A DNA stretch of 64,000 bases from Asbonarchaeum sp964517675 (GCA_964517675.1 CAZFEL010000005.1:1-64000); one strand, 5' to 3'; positions 47,930-57,271 are shown, counted from the first letter of the stretch. Notes: generated by a model not told the origin, from the sequence alone. Translations and numbers: made by a program.

Positions 47930-48317
47930 ATGCCAGACCACAGCCTCCCCGATATGTGGGAGATCGCCGACACAGGGGAAACACGGACAGACCCGTCATG
48001 AACACCATGGGCGCCGAGGGGCTCTGCAAGTTGATGGAGGAAAAGGACAACCGTAGCTGCAACTTCAAGAGCGTCCTCGCCTACATCGACCAGGACGGCG
48101 ACATCCACACCTTCAACTGCAACGACACCGGCACATGGCCGTCGAGCCGACCGGCGAGCAGCGCGACCAGTGGGGCAACATCATGCGGCTGCACCAGCCC
48201 GACGGCTTCGACACGACCCTTGCCGCGATGAGCGACGACGAGTTCAGCAGCTACGAGGACCGGATGGAGTCCGAGGAACACTACGTCAAGTTCGCCGAAT
48301 GGTCCACGGACCGATAA
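47930..48317 (+). pseudogene. Broken Ham1/RdgB-type ITP/XTP pyrophosphatase gene
   Basis: From 47998 the sequence GAEGLCKLMEEKDNRSCNFKSVLAYIDQDGDIHTF matches the middle of Ham1 proteins (GGEGLLKLMEGKEDRSAYFKSV type). At about 48130 the frame shifts: after NDTGT the protein continues in another frame with MAVEPTGEQRDQWGNIM, then DGFDTTLAAMSDDE, the usual Ham1 C-terminal phrases, to TAA 48317. The N-terminal half with the substrate-binding Thr-Asn-Lys region is missing, and the conserved GFGYDPIF stretch is degraded. A non-functional remnant of a nucleotide-pool cleaner. Confidence 0.75.
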
Positions 48318-48332
48318 CTATCTCCTGAGCCG

Positions 48333-49340
48333 TTACAGCGAGCGCTTGACCTCGCCCCAGAGGTCAGACACTTTCTCACCGGGCTTGACCTCGGCGTAGG
48401 TCTCGTTCAGGTACTGCCTGTGGTCGTTGCCGCCCGCCTCCACGTCGACGTGGTACAGCTCATCGTCGCCGGACAGGTCGTCCACGTATCGGGTCGTCTC
48501 CTTGACGATCGTGTCCTCCTCCAAGCCCTGGACCAGGCCCGCGTAGATCAGTGTCACACCTGCCTGGCCGTACCATGACTCCTTCCGGTCGAAGTACGGG
48601 TCCTCCTTGACCACGACGTCAGCGTACGGCTCGGCGCCGCTGCCCGTCGCCACACCCAGGTCCGCGCGGAGCAGGGGCTGCCTGTCCGAGCCGCTATCAC
48701 CCGAGTACAGCATCGGTCTGTCCGAACCGTTCGTCCGCTGCAGCGCCTCCTCGTACCTGATCGGCTTCTTCGCGTTGCCGCAACCCTTGTCGATGCCCTG
48801 CTGGGCCCAGTTCTGCAGCGAGCCAACCACGTGCAGGTCGTTGTCCGGGTCCAGGCCGACATCGGCCGCCTCAATCAGGTCTGACCCCACATAGAACGTG
48901 CGGAGGAATGTCTGATCGCCTGCGGACAGCACGATCGGGTGGCTCCCCGTCTCCGCCAGGTCGTTGATGAAGACGGGAAACCCGTCGCGGAACTGCTCGT
49001 CGTAGCCGTCGTCCAGCGCCTCTCCCGCCAGCTCTTCGACGTCCTGTTCATCGATATCACCGTATTCCATCCGGCGCTCAGCGATGAAGATTGCCAGCTC
49101 CTCCGCGTCCGAGTGGCCTTCCCCCACCCGGTAGACACCGTCTTCCGGCTCGAGGGGATCGTCACCGTCGCGTAGCCGCCGGACCTCGTCGACGAACGCC
49201 TCTGTATCCTCGAAGCCCAGATTGTCATAGAAGTAATCCTTCCCGATGTCACCCGGATGGACGTTACCGTCGTGGTCGAACACCGTATAGATTCTATCGA
49301 CCTCGATGGCGAACGCGTCATCGTCTGGCTGTGCTATCAT
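48333..49340 (-). CDS. HAD-like phosphatase-type protein
   Basis: 335 residues. Nucleophile motif YTVFDHDGNVHPGD near the N terminus, motif II PIVLSAGDQTF and motif IV MLYSGDSGSDRQPLL in the right order for the HAD fold. The cap is long and acidic. Substrate unknown. Minus-strand TATA AATTTATAAG (about 49376-49385) starts the message near the ATG. The C-terminal part (SWYGQAGVTLIYAGLVQG) is not recognised. Confidence 0.65.
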   Translation of the reverse strand: MIAQPDDDAFAIEVDRIYTVFDHDGNVHPGDIGKDYFYDNLGFEDTEAFVDEVRRLRDGDDPLEPEDGVYRVGEGHSDAEELAIFIAERRMEYGDIDEQDVEELAGEALDDGYDEQFRDGFPVFINDLAETGSHPIVLSAGDQTFLRTFYVGSDLIEAADVGLDPDNDLHVVGSLQNWAQQGIDKGCGNAKKPIRYEEALQRTNGSDRPMLYSGDSGSDRQPLLRADLGVATGSGAEPYADVVVKEDPYFDRKESWYGQAGVTLIYAGLVQGLEEDTIVKETTRYVDDLSGDDELYHVDVEAGGNDHRQYLNETYAEVKPGEKVSDLWGEVKRSL

Positions 49341-49482
49341 GGGTGTCGCCTGTTGTCACCAGAATGTGACTACTTTTCTTATAAATTGTTGGGGTGGCAG
49401 AGCACAGCCGCCAGTGACGTCCGTGAACTGCTTGATACCATCATGGCCAACATACTTTAAACTCACCGCCCGAGAGACGACC

Positions 49483-50283
49483 ATGGACCTGAGCCAGGAC
49501 GAGATGCAGCAGTTCCAGGAGAAAATCTTCGACTTCTACGAGGTAAACGGCAGATACCTTCCCTGGCGGGAGACCACCGACCCATACAGGATCCTGGTCA
49601 GCGAGATCATGCTCCAGCAGACCCAGGTCAGCAGGGTCGTGCCCAAATACAAGGACTGGATGGAGCGGTGGCCGACCCCGGAAGACCTCGCGGAGGCCGA
49701 CCTCCAGGACGTGCTTTCCTACTGGAAGGGCCTCGGGTACAACAACCGCGCCAAGCGGCTCAGGAACGCCGCCCAGCTGATCGTCGAGGACTACGACGGT
49801 CAGGTCCCGGAGGACAGTGACGAGCTCCAGGAACTACCCGGCGTCGGGCCCTACACCGCCCACGCGATCATGATCTTCGCCCACAACGCCGACGAGGTAA
49901 CAGTCGATGCGAACATCCGCAGGATCCTCATCCACGAATTCGACCTCGATGAGGACGTCAGCGATGACGAACTGTACGACATCGCCGAGCAGCTCTTCCC
50001 CGAGGGCCGGAGCCGGGAATGGCACAACGCCCTGATGGATTATGGCGCCCTTGAGAAGACCTCCCAAGAGACCGGTATCTCCCCGAAGACAACACAGTCC
50101 ACCTTCGAGGGCTCTCGTCGATACTACCGCAGCAAGATCCTCGATGCACTGCTGGAGGAAGAAAGGAACCAGGAATGGCTCGAAGACAACATTGAGACCG
50201 ACGAGGTCAGGGATATCCTCGCGGACCTCGAGGACGAAGGCATGGTCACCCAGGACGGGGCCGTCTACCGGATTGACGAGTGA
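49483..50283 (+). CDS. mutY: MutY-like A/G-specific DNA glycosylase without iron-sulfur cysteines
   Basis: 266 residues from ATG 49483, after TATA CATACTTTAAAC (49451-49462). YLPWRETTDPYRILVSEIMLQQTQVSRVVPKY has the catalytic Glu; WKGLGYNNRAKRL, HhH LPGVGPYTAHAI and catalytic Asp in VDANIRRIL follow. The usual C-terminal cluster of four cysteines (CTARxPxCxxCPL) is absent; the region reads MDYGALEKTSQ. Cluster-less MutY proteins are known in some lineages. The C-terminal 60 residues look like a winged helix rather than the 8-oxoG-recognising domain. Confidence 0.85.
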   Translation: MDLSQDEMQQFQEKIFDFYEVNGRYLPWRETTDPYRILVSEIMLQQTQVSRVVPKYKDWMERWPTPEDLAEADLQDVLSYWKGLGYNNRAKRLRNAAQLIVEDYDGQVPEDSDELQELPGVGPYTAHAIMIFAHNADEVTVDANIRRILIHEFDLDEDVSDDELYDIAEQLFPEGRSREWHNALMDYGALEKTSQETGISPKTTQSTFEGSRRYYRSKILDALLEEERNQEWLEDNIETDEVRDILADLEDEGMVTQDGAVYRIDE

Positions 50284-51738
50284 CTACAGCCGCCGCGTCC
50301 TGCCCGGCATCGAGCGGACCATCGCATCATCCTTAGCGACCGGCTGGAGGTACGTCCCTTTCGCCTCACGTTCCCACCAGTCACCGGTCTCCTGCCAGGT
50401 CTCGATGTCTGTGAACTCGTACCTGAACAGCCGGGCACGGATCCGCTCCGGCGGGTCACCGTCGAACGGATCCTCAGCCAGCAGGGTCCTGATGTCCTCG
50501 TCCCCGTCCAGCAGCTTCTCGACCATCCTGAGGAACCACGGGTTCCGGTACGGCGAGGACATCGCGGCGAACCACATCTGCCAGTCCAGGCGGAGATGAT
50601 ACGGCGCCCACTGGGGCAGCAGCCGGGAGACATCCGTGGGCTTGCCCTTGAACCTGTAGGCCTCCCAGTCAGCCTCGTCCGGCTCCTCCGACATCGTGGC
50701 CTCGAGGACGATCTCCGAGCGCTCCTTCGTGATGTGGCCGAAGGCACCGTAGGTGTTGACCAGGTGTACGGGGTCGAAGCTGGCGTTCATCCGCTGGCCC
50801 GAGGAGATCATGTTCCTGACCGGGTAATAGCTCAGCGCCACCACGAGCAGGCCCAGCCCGTAGACCCCAAGCTGGTGGACCGGGCCGGGCGGTACCGTAG
50901 CCGGGGCACCAAGCGGTAGGGCAGATAGCATCCCGTCCGACAGCGTCGAGACCGCCAGGACCGCCGTCAGCATGTTGAGCCATGAGAAGTTCCCCGACAG
51001 CATCAACCAGCCCTGGAACCCGATCGTCGCCAGTCCCGCAAATCCTGCAATGGGCTGGGGGGCGAAGTACAGGAACGGGACCACCAGCTCGACGATATGG
51101 TTGATCAGCACCTCGAGACGGTGGACCGGTCGGGGCAGCTTGGCGACGAACCACGACAGCGGGTTCGGCATCGGCTGGGTCTCGTAGTGGTACTGCATAC
51201 AGGTCAGATCTCGCCAGCACGGGTCACCACGGATCTTGATCAGTCCAGCCCCAAACATCACCCTGAACAGCAGCCAGCGGAGCAGCCAGACCACGATCTC
51301 CGGTGCGGCCGTCCCGGCCCCGCCGAGGAAGATCGCGAGGAACCCTGTCTCAAGCAGCAGGGACTCCCAGCCGAACCCATAGAACGTCCGCCCGACATTG
51401 ACGAAGGACAGGTACAGCAGCCACAGCAGCCCCCAGACCGCGACGACAGCCGCCATCCCGAGCCGGGAGGGCAGACCGAGGAAAGCGAGCAGGGAAAGAC
51501 CCACACCGGACCAGGCCGCGACAGCGACCGCCCTGTCTGTCGGGACGAGATGGAACAGGCTCGGTGCCTCCCTGAAGCCGACACTGTCCACCAGCTCCGT
51601 GAACGGCAGCAGGCCATCCTCGCCGTTGAGCGGTCGGAACTGGAAGGCAGCGACCAGGAACGCGATCAGGTATATGCCGGCCAGTCCCCGCTGGAAGACG
51701 AACCGGACCAGCCAGTAAGCGGACTCCTCCCACAGCAT
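50284..51738 (-). CDS. Lipase maturation factor-family membrane protein
   Basis: 484 residues with about eight helices. Family phrases: GFGWESLLLETGFLAIFL, RWLLFRVMFGAGLIKIRGDPCWRDLTCMQYHYETQPMPNP, and the C-terminal soluble domain with RLDWQMWFAAMSSPYRNPWF. Eukaryotic LMF1 helps fold secreted lipases in the ER; archaeal and bacterial members probably assist exported proteins or modify lipids. Convergent with mutY (stop to stop, no gap). Confidence 0.9.
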   Translation of the reverse strand: MLWEESAYWLVRFVFQRGLAGIYLIAFLVAAFQFRPLNGEDGLLPFTELVDSVGFREAPSLFHLVPTDRAVAVAAWSGVGLSLLAFLGLPSRLGMAAVVAVWGLLWLLYLSFVNVGRTFYGFGWESLLLETGFLAIFLGGAGTAAPEIVVWLLRWLLFRVMFGAGLIKIRGDPCWRDLTCMQYHYETQPMPNPLSWFVAKLPRPVHRLEVLINHIVELVVPFLYFAPQPIAGFAGLATIGFQGWLMLSGNFSWLNMLTAVLAVSTLSDGMLSALPLGAPATVPPGPVHQLGVYGLGLLVVALSYYPVRNMISSGQRMNASFDPVHLVNTYGAFGHITKERSEIVLEATMSEEPDEADWEAYRFKGKPTDVSRLLPQWAPYHLRLDWQMWFAAMSSPYRNPWFLRMVEKLLDGDEDIRTLLAEDPFDGDPPERIRARLFRYEFTDIETWQETGDWWEREAKGTYLQPVAKDDAMVRSMPGRTRRL

Positions 51739-51822
51739 GGTCTAGATGGGGTGACATCGGCTTAAACCGTTCACGGTCGGGCCCTCTTTTGCTTTTGTCC
51801 CGCCGGCCACCAGCAACCGACC

Positions 51823-52253
51823 ATGGGAGATGACACAGACGAAGAGGGACAACGGTTCGCCCACGAGTCCCCGGCCCTGCTGATATAGGTCCTCGGCGTC
51901 GACCCGAGGACGGACACCCCAACAGCTACAGGCTACTACGGGCCGATGGCTGCCATCCTGGTGCTGATCGCAGTCCTGTTCGATCCGATGCGAGGGTCGA
52001 GGCGGGATCCGTCTCATCGGGCCAGATAGAGGATCATCCGTTCCGCAAGGGCATCCAGGGCACCCTGCTGTTGACAGCCGGTGTAGCGACCATGATAGCC
52101 GAGCCACTCGTCCTGAGCCTGCTCTCGGTCATCGGGGTCGAGATCACAGAGGACCGGCCGGCCGAGAAGCGGGAGACTCAGAGTAACAGATCGTTCCTCG
52201 TCCCGGTCACAGGATCGTCCGCGAACGGGTTGCCCTCCTCGAGATCATCGTAG
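51823..52253 (+). pseudogene. Broken small membrane-protein gene (amber codon plus frameshift)
   Basis: From ATG 51823 the frame reads MGDDTDEEGQRFAHESPALLI, hits TAG at about 51886, and continues with VLGVDPRTDTPTATGYYGPMAAILVLIAVLF, a membrane helix. It then needs a frameshift near 51985 to go on with EDHPFRKGIQGTLLLTAGVATMIAEPLVLSLLSVIG (a second helix) and an acidic tail. Joined, this is a two- or three-helix protein of about 130 residues. Family not recognised. Its end overlaps the opposite-strand gene at 52178. Confidence 0.6.
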
Positions 52254-52468
52254 GTATCAGTGGTCTCTGTCGCCTCGATGGACGGTTCCTCATAGGAGCG
52301 CTCCTCGAGGGATGCCTCGATGCTGCCTGTCTCCTCGATATCGGTAAAGACCGCATCGACGTTCTCGTAGGAGACATCACCGACCGGTTCCCGTACAGGA
52401 CCGACGACGTTCTCATCGATGATGTTCCTATCTGTGTCATGGCCGCGAGGTGTATCGTAGCGTGTCAT
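52178..52468 (-). CDS. Small acidic, probably disordered protein
   Basis: 96 residues, very acidic, with repeated Glu-Glu-x-Ser/Thr patterns (ASLEERSYEEPSIEATETTD) and little hydrophobic core, so likely unfolded without a partner. Minus-strand TATA CTTTTAAATAATG (about 52494-52506) lies 25-30 bases before ATG 52468, which supports it as a real gene. No family recognised. Confidence 0.6.
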   Translation of the reverse strand: MTRYDTPRGHDTDRNIIDENVVGPVREPVGDVSYENVDAVFTDIEETGSIEASLEERSYEEPSIEATETTDTYDDLEEGNPFADDPVTGTRNDLLL

Positions 52469-52549
52469 GAGTATCGGAGTTGTTACATCCCAGTCATTAT
52501 TTAAAAGAGCTCCGGTCCGTTTTTAGGCCACCACCCCTATTATTGTCCT

Positions 52550-52684
52550 ATGTCAGACGACAGCAACAAGCGGGGCAGACTGGAACGGGCGGTATCGTTC
52601 ACGAAGGGGCTCTTCGATGTCGGCAAGGGCATCAAGGAGATCCATCACGCCCTCTCCAGGGACAAGAAAGCGGACAAGGACTGA
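52550..52684 (+). CDS. 44-residue small protein
   Basis: 44 codons plus TGA, starting MSDDSNKRGRLERAVSF and ending ALSRDKKADKD. TATA CGTTTTTAGG (52519-52528) is about 25 bases before the ATG, as in the larger leaderless genes. One amphipathic helix with basic and acidic faces. Unlike most proteins here it is not acidic overall, so a nucleic-acid or membrane role is possible. The stop codon overlaps the end of the convergent nrtR gene region. Confidence 0.5.
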   Translation: MSDDSNKRGRLERAVSFTKGLFDVGKGIKEIHHALSRDKKADKD

Positions 52685-53371
52685 TCAGAGGATCTCTACG
52701 ATCTCGTCCTCTTCCTTGTTCGGGCGATACAGCTTCGCAGGTCGGTGGGAGACGTTCTCGGTCTTCTCACCCGTGTATTCGACCAGATCGAGTTTTTTCA
52801 CCTTCCTGCGGAAGTTCCGCTTGTCGAACTCACGATCGAACACGACCTCATAGACATCCTGGAGATCGGACATCGTGAACCGCTCCGGCAGGAAGGAAAA
52901 GACCGCCGGCGTGTACTCCATCTTCCATCGCAGCCGCTTTTTGGCGTACTCGATGATGTCCTCGTGGTCGAAAGCGACATCCGGCAGATCGTAGGCCGAG
53001 TGCCAGGCCACATCGGCCGCATCCTCCAAGTCCACGTCCTCGTGGTTGACCAGGGCGTAGTACCCGACCGTGATGACCCGTGTCCGTGGATCCCTGTCCG
53101 GGTCACCGAAGGTATACAGCTGCTCGAGGTAGACATCGGTCACACCGGTCTTTTCCTCCAGCACCCGGGTCGCTGCCGTCTCAAGGGACTCATCCATATC
53201 GATGAACCCGCCCGGAAGCCCCCAGTCGCCCCCGAACGGAGGCTCCGACCGGCGCACAAGCAGCAGCTTCAGGTCATCTTCCTTGACTGTAAAGATGATC
53301 GTGTCCACTGTAACGGACGGGTGCTCGAACTCGGAGGGATCGTAGTCCTCCGGGACCTCATCTGCCGGCAT
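52685..53371 (-). CDS. nrtR: NrtR-type Nudix regulator of NAD metabolism
   Basis: 228 residues from ATG 53371. The TATA GGTTTTAAATT (53396-53405) and the operator 53375-53395 lie upstream, so the longer GTG/TTG reading is rejected. Residues 25-150 form a Nudix domain whose box reads GGFIDMDESLETAATRVLEEKTGV: Glu-Glu is kept but the first Glu of REUXEE is Val, so catalysis may be lost, as in sensor-type NrtR. Residues 155-228 form the winged helix (LPERFTMSDLQDVYEVVFDREFDKRNFRRKV). NrtR binds ADP-ribose and represses NAD genes; NAD genes lie immediately upstream. Confidence 0.9.
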   Translation of the reverse strand: MPADEVPEDYDPSEFEHPSVTVDTIIFTVKEDDLKLLLVRRSEPPFGGDWGLPGGFIDMDESLETAATRVLEEKTGVTDVYLEQLYTFGDPDRDPRTRVITVGYYALVNHEDVDLEDAADVAWHSAYDLPDVAFDHEDIIEYAKKRLRWKMEYTPAVFSFLPERFTMSDLQDVYEVVFDREFDKRNFRRKVKKLDLVEYTGEKTENVSHRPAKLYRPNKEEDEIVEIL

Positions 53372-53374
53372 ACC

Positions 53375-53405
53375 TTCGTGTACGTCTGACACCAATTTAA
53401 AACCG
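53375..53405 (-). promoter_or_regulatory. NrtR operator and TATA of nrtR
   Basis: TTCGTGT-N7-ACACCAA at 53375-53395 (written on the plus strand) sits between the minus-strand TATA (53396-53405) and the ATG at 53371. The same box occurs twice before pncB; this copy and the one at 58940-58960 match at 20 of 25 aligned positions. Position predicts autorepression. Confidence 0.8.
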
Positions 53406-53409
53406 TCGG

Positions 53410-54270
53410 TCAGTCCCCGCTCACCACCCGCAGCGGACTATCGGCCGGCCGCACCGTCGCCGTCGCGCCACGGGGGAACTCGAACAGCAGGTCCTCGCGG
53501 TCCCCATCCAGCGAGATGATGCCGTCCACGTTCATCGTCGAGCGGATCTCGAGTTCCTCTCCTGGCTCGAGGACACCGCTGTTCAGCTCCTGGTCCTCGT
53601 CCCTTATCGGCTCCCGCTCGATGTACCGGAGCTCATCCGCATCCACCGGGAACGCTCCATCGCTTCCCGGGATGTTGTTGTACCAGCCCGTCGAACCGGC
53701 CCCGCTCGTCACGACCAGACCGCTGTTCATGTGTTCTTCCTCTCGTTCACCATCAGAGACAGTGTACCGAGCCACCTCCATGCTGTGCCTGTCCGCGATG
53801 AAGACCTCATTCAGCGCATAGGCTGTCTTCCCGCCGTACTCCAGCTCGGCCCGGGTCCACTCCTCGATCTCCGGGTCCTCAAGGGCCACATCGAAGGCAG
53901 CATCGATCTCATCGGCACCGTACTGGCACAGCGCACCGTGGCTGCCCGGGTCCGACCGGACCGGTAGCAGCGGGGTCTCGCCGTTGATGTAGTGGGACGT
54001 ATCCAGGACCGTGCCATCGCCACCGACGCTGACAACCATGTCATAGCCCTCGACGGCCTCGTCCGGATCATCGGGGATCTCGACCTCATCGTAGGGCAGG
54101 TCCTCGTCCTCGAGGCGGTCACGGACAGCCTCGACGGTATTGTAGTGGTTCTGGTGGCCCTCCAGGATCGGCTCGTACTCGTCCTCCGGCAGTTCTTTGG
54201 CAGGATCGTCCATGTCCTCGCGGTAATGGTCCAAGGCGGTCCGCTTTCTGGCCAGCAGGACCTCATCCAT
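53410..54270 (-). CDS. nadK: NAD kinase
   Basis: 286 residues from ATG 54270, overlapping the nadE stop. Motif VVSVGGDGTVLDTSHYI carries GGDGT; GSHGALCQY, the NE region YALNEVFIADRHSME and VVTSGAGSTGW (the glycine-rich second motif) follow. The arrangement, with a helical N-terminal part and 'DxxKxxxW'-free spacing, is closer to the NADK2/poly-P-independent type. Phosphorylates NAD to NADP. Last gene of the NAD salvage operon; nrtR follows with its own promoter. Confidence 0.88.
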   Translation of the reverse strand: MDEVLLARKRTALDHYREDMDDPAKELPEDEYEPILEGHQNHYNTVEAVRDRLEDEDLPYDEVEIPDDPDEAVEGYDMVVSVGGDGTVLDTSHYINGETPLLPVRSDPGSHGALCQYGADEIDAAFDVALEDPEIEEWTRAELEYGGKTAYALNEVFIADRHSMEVARYTVSDGEREEEHMNSGLVVTSGAGSTGWYNNIPGSDGAFPVDADELRYIEREPIRDEDQELNSGVLEPGEELEIRSTMNVDGIISLDGDREDLLFEFPRGATATVRPADSPLRVVSGD

Positions 54271-55966
54271 CGAGATCGCCCTCCCAGCCGTTGATGATGG
54301 GTTCGCGGAAGTCTCGGCCGAAGGCACGGTCGCTGACCGCTATCACCGGTGGTGCCTGAACCCGCTTGAACGAGGAACCCTGGAACCGCTCGAATGTATC
54401 CATGACAGTCTCTTTGAACCGCTGGCGGTCGTACTCCTCGTGGATGTCCTCATCGAAGGCCTCCGGCAGCTCGTGGTCCTGGAACCGCTCGAGGAGATCG
54501 CCCGGGGACAGCCTGTCCTCGAGGAAGGACTGCACGATCGGGGCCACAACATCGTACTCAAACGGGTCCTTTTGGTCCTCGGACAGCTCCGCGGACGGCG
54601 GGATCTCGAAGACGTCCTCCGGGATCGGAGCATCGTACCGCTCGTTGACGTGCCGTGCCACATCGTATACCTCCGGTTTCGGCAGGTCACCGAGGATGGC
54701 CAGGCCGCCTGTCATGTCACCGTACAGCGTCGCATAGCCCAGTGCCAGCTCGGTCTCGTTGCCGTTCGAGACCAGCATGCCACCGGTCTCGTTCGAGGCC
54801 AGCATCGCCAGCATCCCGCGGGTCCTCGCATACACGTTCTCCCGGGAGACATTGTCCTCTATCGGACCGTTCGCATCCTCGTAGGTCTCCAGTGTTTCCT
54901 CGTAGATCCCCTGGACCGGCATCTCGCGGTACTCCACACCCAGGTTCTCGGCCAGCTCCTCGGCGGCGTCTTTCGTCGTCGCGGAGTTGACCTCAGAGGG
55001 CATGCTGTACGCGATGACGTTGTCCGCGCCGACGGCCTCGACGGCGACGGCAAGTCCCAGGGAGGAATCGATCCCGCCCGAGATCGGCTCGATGATCGCA
55101 TTGAATCCGGTCTTGTCCATGTAATCCTGTAGCCCGTAGGCCAGGGCATCGAAGAGCTCGGCCTCCCGCGACCGCTCCGGCAGATCGATAGCCTCACCGT
55201 CCTCGAAGACGGCCTCGACGGTGTCCTCGCCGAACTGCTCGCCGGCAGCGATGACATCGCCGTCCGCATCCACGACCAGGCTCTCCCCGTCGAAGACGAG
55301 GACATTACCACCGACATCGGCCGCCCCGGCGGTGTTCGCATAGAGGAACGGCACCTCGTGGTCCCCGACATGGCCTTGGATGGTCTTGAGGCGATCCTCC
55401 CGCTTCCCAACCTCGTATGGGGAGGCGTTGATGTTGACGATAACGTCCGCACCGTCTTCCGCCAGCTCATCGACCGGTGACCGGTCATAGGCCTCATCCC
55501 ACATGTCCTCACAGATCGAGACACCGAGAGAGACCGCCTCCCCGTCGATCTCGAGATCGATCGGGGCAGTCTCGTCGCCGGCATCGAAGAATCGGTCATC
55601 ATCGAAGTACCGGTACGACGGCAGCAGGGATTTCTCGACGGTTTCTTTGACCTCCCCCTCGTACAGCACCGCGGCAGCGTTGTACAGGCCGTCGTCATCC
55701 GCGTACCGGCCGTCGTCGACGAACCCGACCACGACGGCTGTATCATCCGCGTACTCAGCTATCTCGTCCAGCGCGGCCAGGTTCTGCTCGATGAATGCAT
55801 CATCCTCGACCATATCCCCGACGGTATAGCCCGTCACCGCCATCTCCGGGAACACAAGGACGTCGGCATCGTCTTCCACCTCCAGGGTCGCGATGATCTC
55901 CTCGGTGTTGCCCGCGATGTCCCCGGTCACCGGGTTCATCTGGGCCATGCGGTAGGTCACTGTCAT
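54263..55966 (-). CDS. nadE: Glutamine-dependent NAD+ synthetase
   Basis: 567 residues. N-terminal nitrilase-type glutaminase: Glu in LVFPEMAVTGYTVGD, Lys in VEKSLLPSYRYFDD and Cys in SICEDMWDEA. The C-terminal synthetase has the PP-loop ISGGIDSSLGLAVAVEA and later NGNETELALGYATLYGDMTGG. It amidates deamido-NAD using glutamine and ATP. Fits the salvage path nicotinamide to nicotinate (PncA) to NaMN (PncB) to NAD. The nucleotide adenylyltransferase step is not encoded in the window. Confidence 0.96.
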   Translation of the reverse strand: MTVTYRMAQMNPVTGDIAGNTEEIIATLEVEDDADVLVFPEMAVTGYTVGDMVEDDAFIEQNLAALDEIAEYADDTAVVVGFVDDGRYADDDGLYNAAAVLYEGEVKETVEKSLLPSYRYFDDDRFFDAGDETAPIDLEIDGEAVSLGVSICEDMWDEAYDRSPVDELAEDGADVIVNINASPYEVGKREDRLKTIQGHVGDHEVPFLYANTAGAADVGGNVLVFDGESLVVDADGDVIAAGEQFGEDTVEAVFEDGEAIDLPERSREAELFDALAYGLQDYMDKTGFNAIIEPISGGIDSSLGLAVAVEAVGADNVIAYSMPSEVNSATTKDAAEELAENLGVEYREMPVQGIYEETLETYEDANGPIEDNVSRENVYARTRGMLAMLASNETGGMLVSNGNETELALGYATLYGDMTGGLAILGDLPKPEVYDVARHVNERYDAPIPEDVFEIPPSAELSEDQKDPFEYDVVAPIVQSFLEDRLSPGDLLERFQDHELPEAFDEDIHEEYDRQRFKETVMDTFERFQGSSFKRVQAPPVIAVSDRAFGRDFREPIINGWEGDLDG

Positions 55967-55990
55967 ACACCGGGAATCGGGACGGGAGCC

Positions 55991-56659
55991 CTAAATTCCT
56001 TGCCCCCGCCCGTCGTGCTGTTTCAGGTCATCGTAGACCCTGCCGTCGAGGATCTCATCCGTCTCGAGGAACATCGCACCGCGGTCCTGCCAGTCCTCGA
56101 AGGCATCGTCACGCTCGTCCTCATCGAGGTGCTGGATCGCGTCCCCGGCCACGTAGACCTCGGTGTCTTCCTCGAGGAAATGATCCATCGCCTGGTCGAG
56201 ACAGATCTCGGTGACGACACCGTAGACCACGACCGCGTCCGGGTCGACCGCGTCCATGTAGCCATCGAGGTTGACGTTGTCCCTGACATCCGGGGACCGC
56301 TTCTCGAAGATGACCTGGCGGCTGTTTTCGTTCGCGGCCACGATCTCATCCAGCTGTTCAGCCGTCTTCTCGTCATCGACAGGCACGTAGATCGGGTCCC
56401 GGTCGGTCGCCTCGATCTTCTCCTGGCCTGGCATCCCGTCCACACAGTGGGGCGGGTAGACCTCAAACTCCTCGTCCCCTGTCACGTGAGCATCGACCGA
56501 GCCGGCCATGTACAGGCCCTCGTCAATGCCGTACTCAGTCAGGACCTCAAGTGCGTCCTCACGCTCGTCTGCGCCCGGAACATAGAGTTTTCCGTCTGGT
56601 TTGACGAAGTCATACTGCGTGTCGACGTCCCAGAACAGGACATCGTTGTCTGCTGTCAT
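55991..56659 (-). CDS. pncA: Nicotinamidase (isochorismatase fold)
   Basis: 222 residues. FWDVDTQYDFVKPDGKLYVPGA has the catalytic Asp and opening of the family; a Lys lies in FEKRSPDV; the nucleophile Cys is in VVYGVVTEICLDQAMDHFL. VDAHVTGDEEF shows the metal-binding D-x-H. Converts nicotinamide to nicotinate. The stop of the unknown gene upstream overlaps its start by four bases, so it is translationally coupled. Confidence 0.92.
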   Translation of the reverse strand: MTADNDVLFWDVDTQYDFVKPDGKLYVPGADEREDALEVLTEYGIDEGLYMAGSVDAHVTGDEEFEVYPPHCVDGMPGQEKIEATDRDPIYVPVDDEKTAEQLDEIVAANENSRQVIFEKRSPDVRDNVNLDGYMDAVDPDAVVVYGVVTEICLDQAMDHFLEEDTEVYVAGDAIQHLDEDERDDAFEDWQDRGAMFLETDEILDGRVYDDLKQHDGRGQGI

Positions 56660-57261
56660 TCGTGGTTCACCTCGTAGTCTTCATACCCACCATCAGGGAG
56701 ACCTCCTGCCGCCCGGTACTGCTCGAAGGTCTCGACGATCTCATCCTCGCCGAGGTACGCGACCGGGTCATCCGCCTCGAGGAGCCCATCCCAGTCCTGT
56801 TCATCCAGCTCGAGCGGGGAATCAGGGTTCCAGGGTCCGAACCCGCTGATGTCGATCGGGTCCTCGTCCTCCCGACGGAGGTACCGCTCAAGTTCGCAGG
56901 AGGTCTCGTGTCGCTGCTGTTGTTCCCGCGCCTGTTCATACAGGTCTTCCGGGACGTCCTCGCCTGCCTGCTCGCGGGCGGCGACCTCGACCCGGGCCTG
57001 CCCCAGGTAGGACTCGACCGCCTCCTCGGGCTCTGCGTCCATGGCCCAGATCACGTCCCACTCGCGCTCGTGGACGCGGAAGGTATCGCTGAAATACTGC
57101 ATGCCGATGCTCTCGGCCTGCTCCCGGCTCAGGCCGTACTCGTCCCGCAGCCGGCCACGGAAGGCCTCCGTGTACACGCTTTCCTTCCGGCCACGGGCCA
57201 TCCAGTCCGCCTCGTACGGGTGTGTCAGGTCAACGGCGATCGCATCGTCATCGTCTGTCAT
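56656..57261 (-). CDS. Unknown protein in the NAD operon (201 aa)
   Basis: 201 residues, acidic and helical, no signal or membrane segment. Conserved-looking features are aromatic and Asp-rich turns (YEADWMARGRKESVYTEAFRGRLRDEYGLSREQ; ISGFGPWNPDSPLEL). No family recognised. Its end overlaps pncA (four bases) and its start lies 10 bases after the 57272 gene, so it is firmly within the NrtR-controlled operon and may act in NAD synthesis, turnover or signalling. Confidence 0.6.
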   Translation of the reverse strand: MTDDDDAIAVDLTHPYEADWMARGRKESVYTEAFRGRLRDEYGLSREQAESIGMQYFSDTFRVHEREWDVIWAMDAEPEEAVESYLGQARVEVAAREQAGEDVPEDLYEQAREQQQRHETSCELERYLRREDEDPIDISGFGPWNPDSPLELDEQDWDGLLEADDPVAYLGEDEIVETFEQYRAAGGLPDGGYEDYEVNHE

Positions 57262-57271
57262 GGTAGCATCC

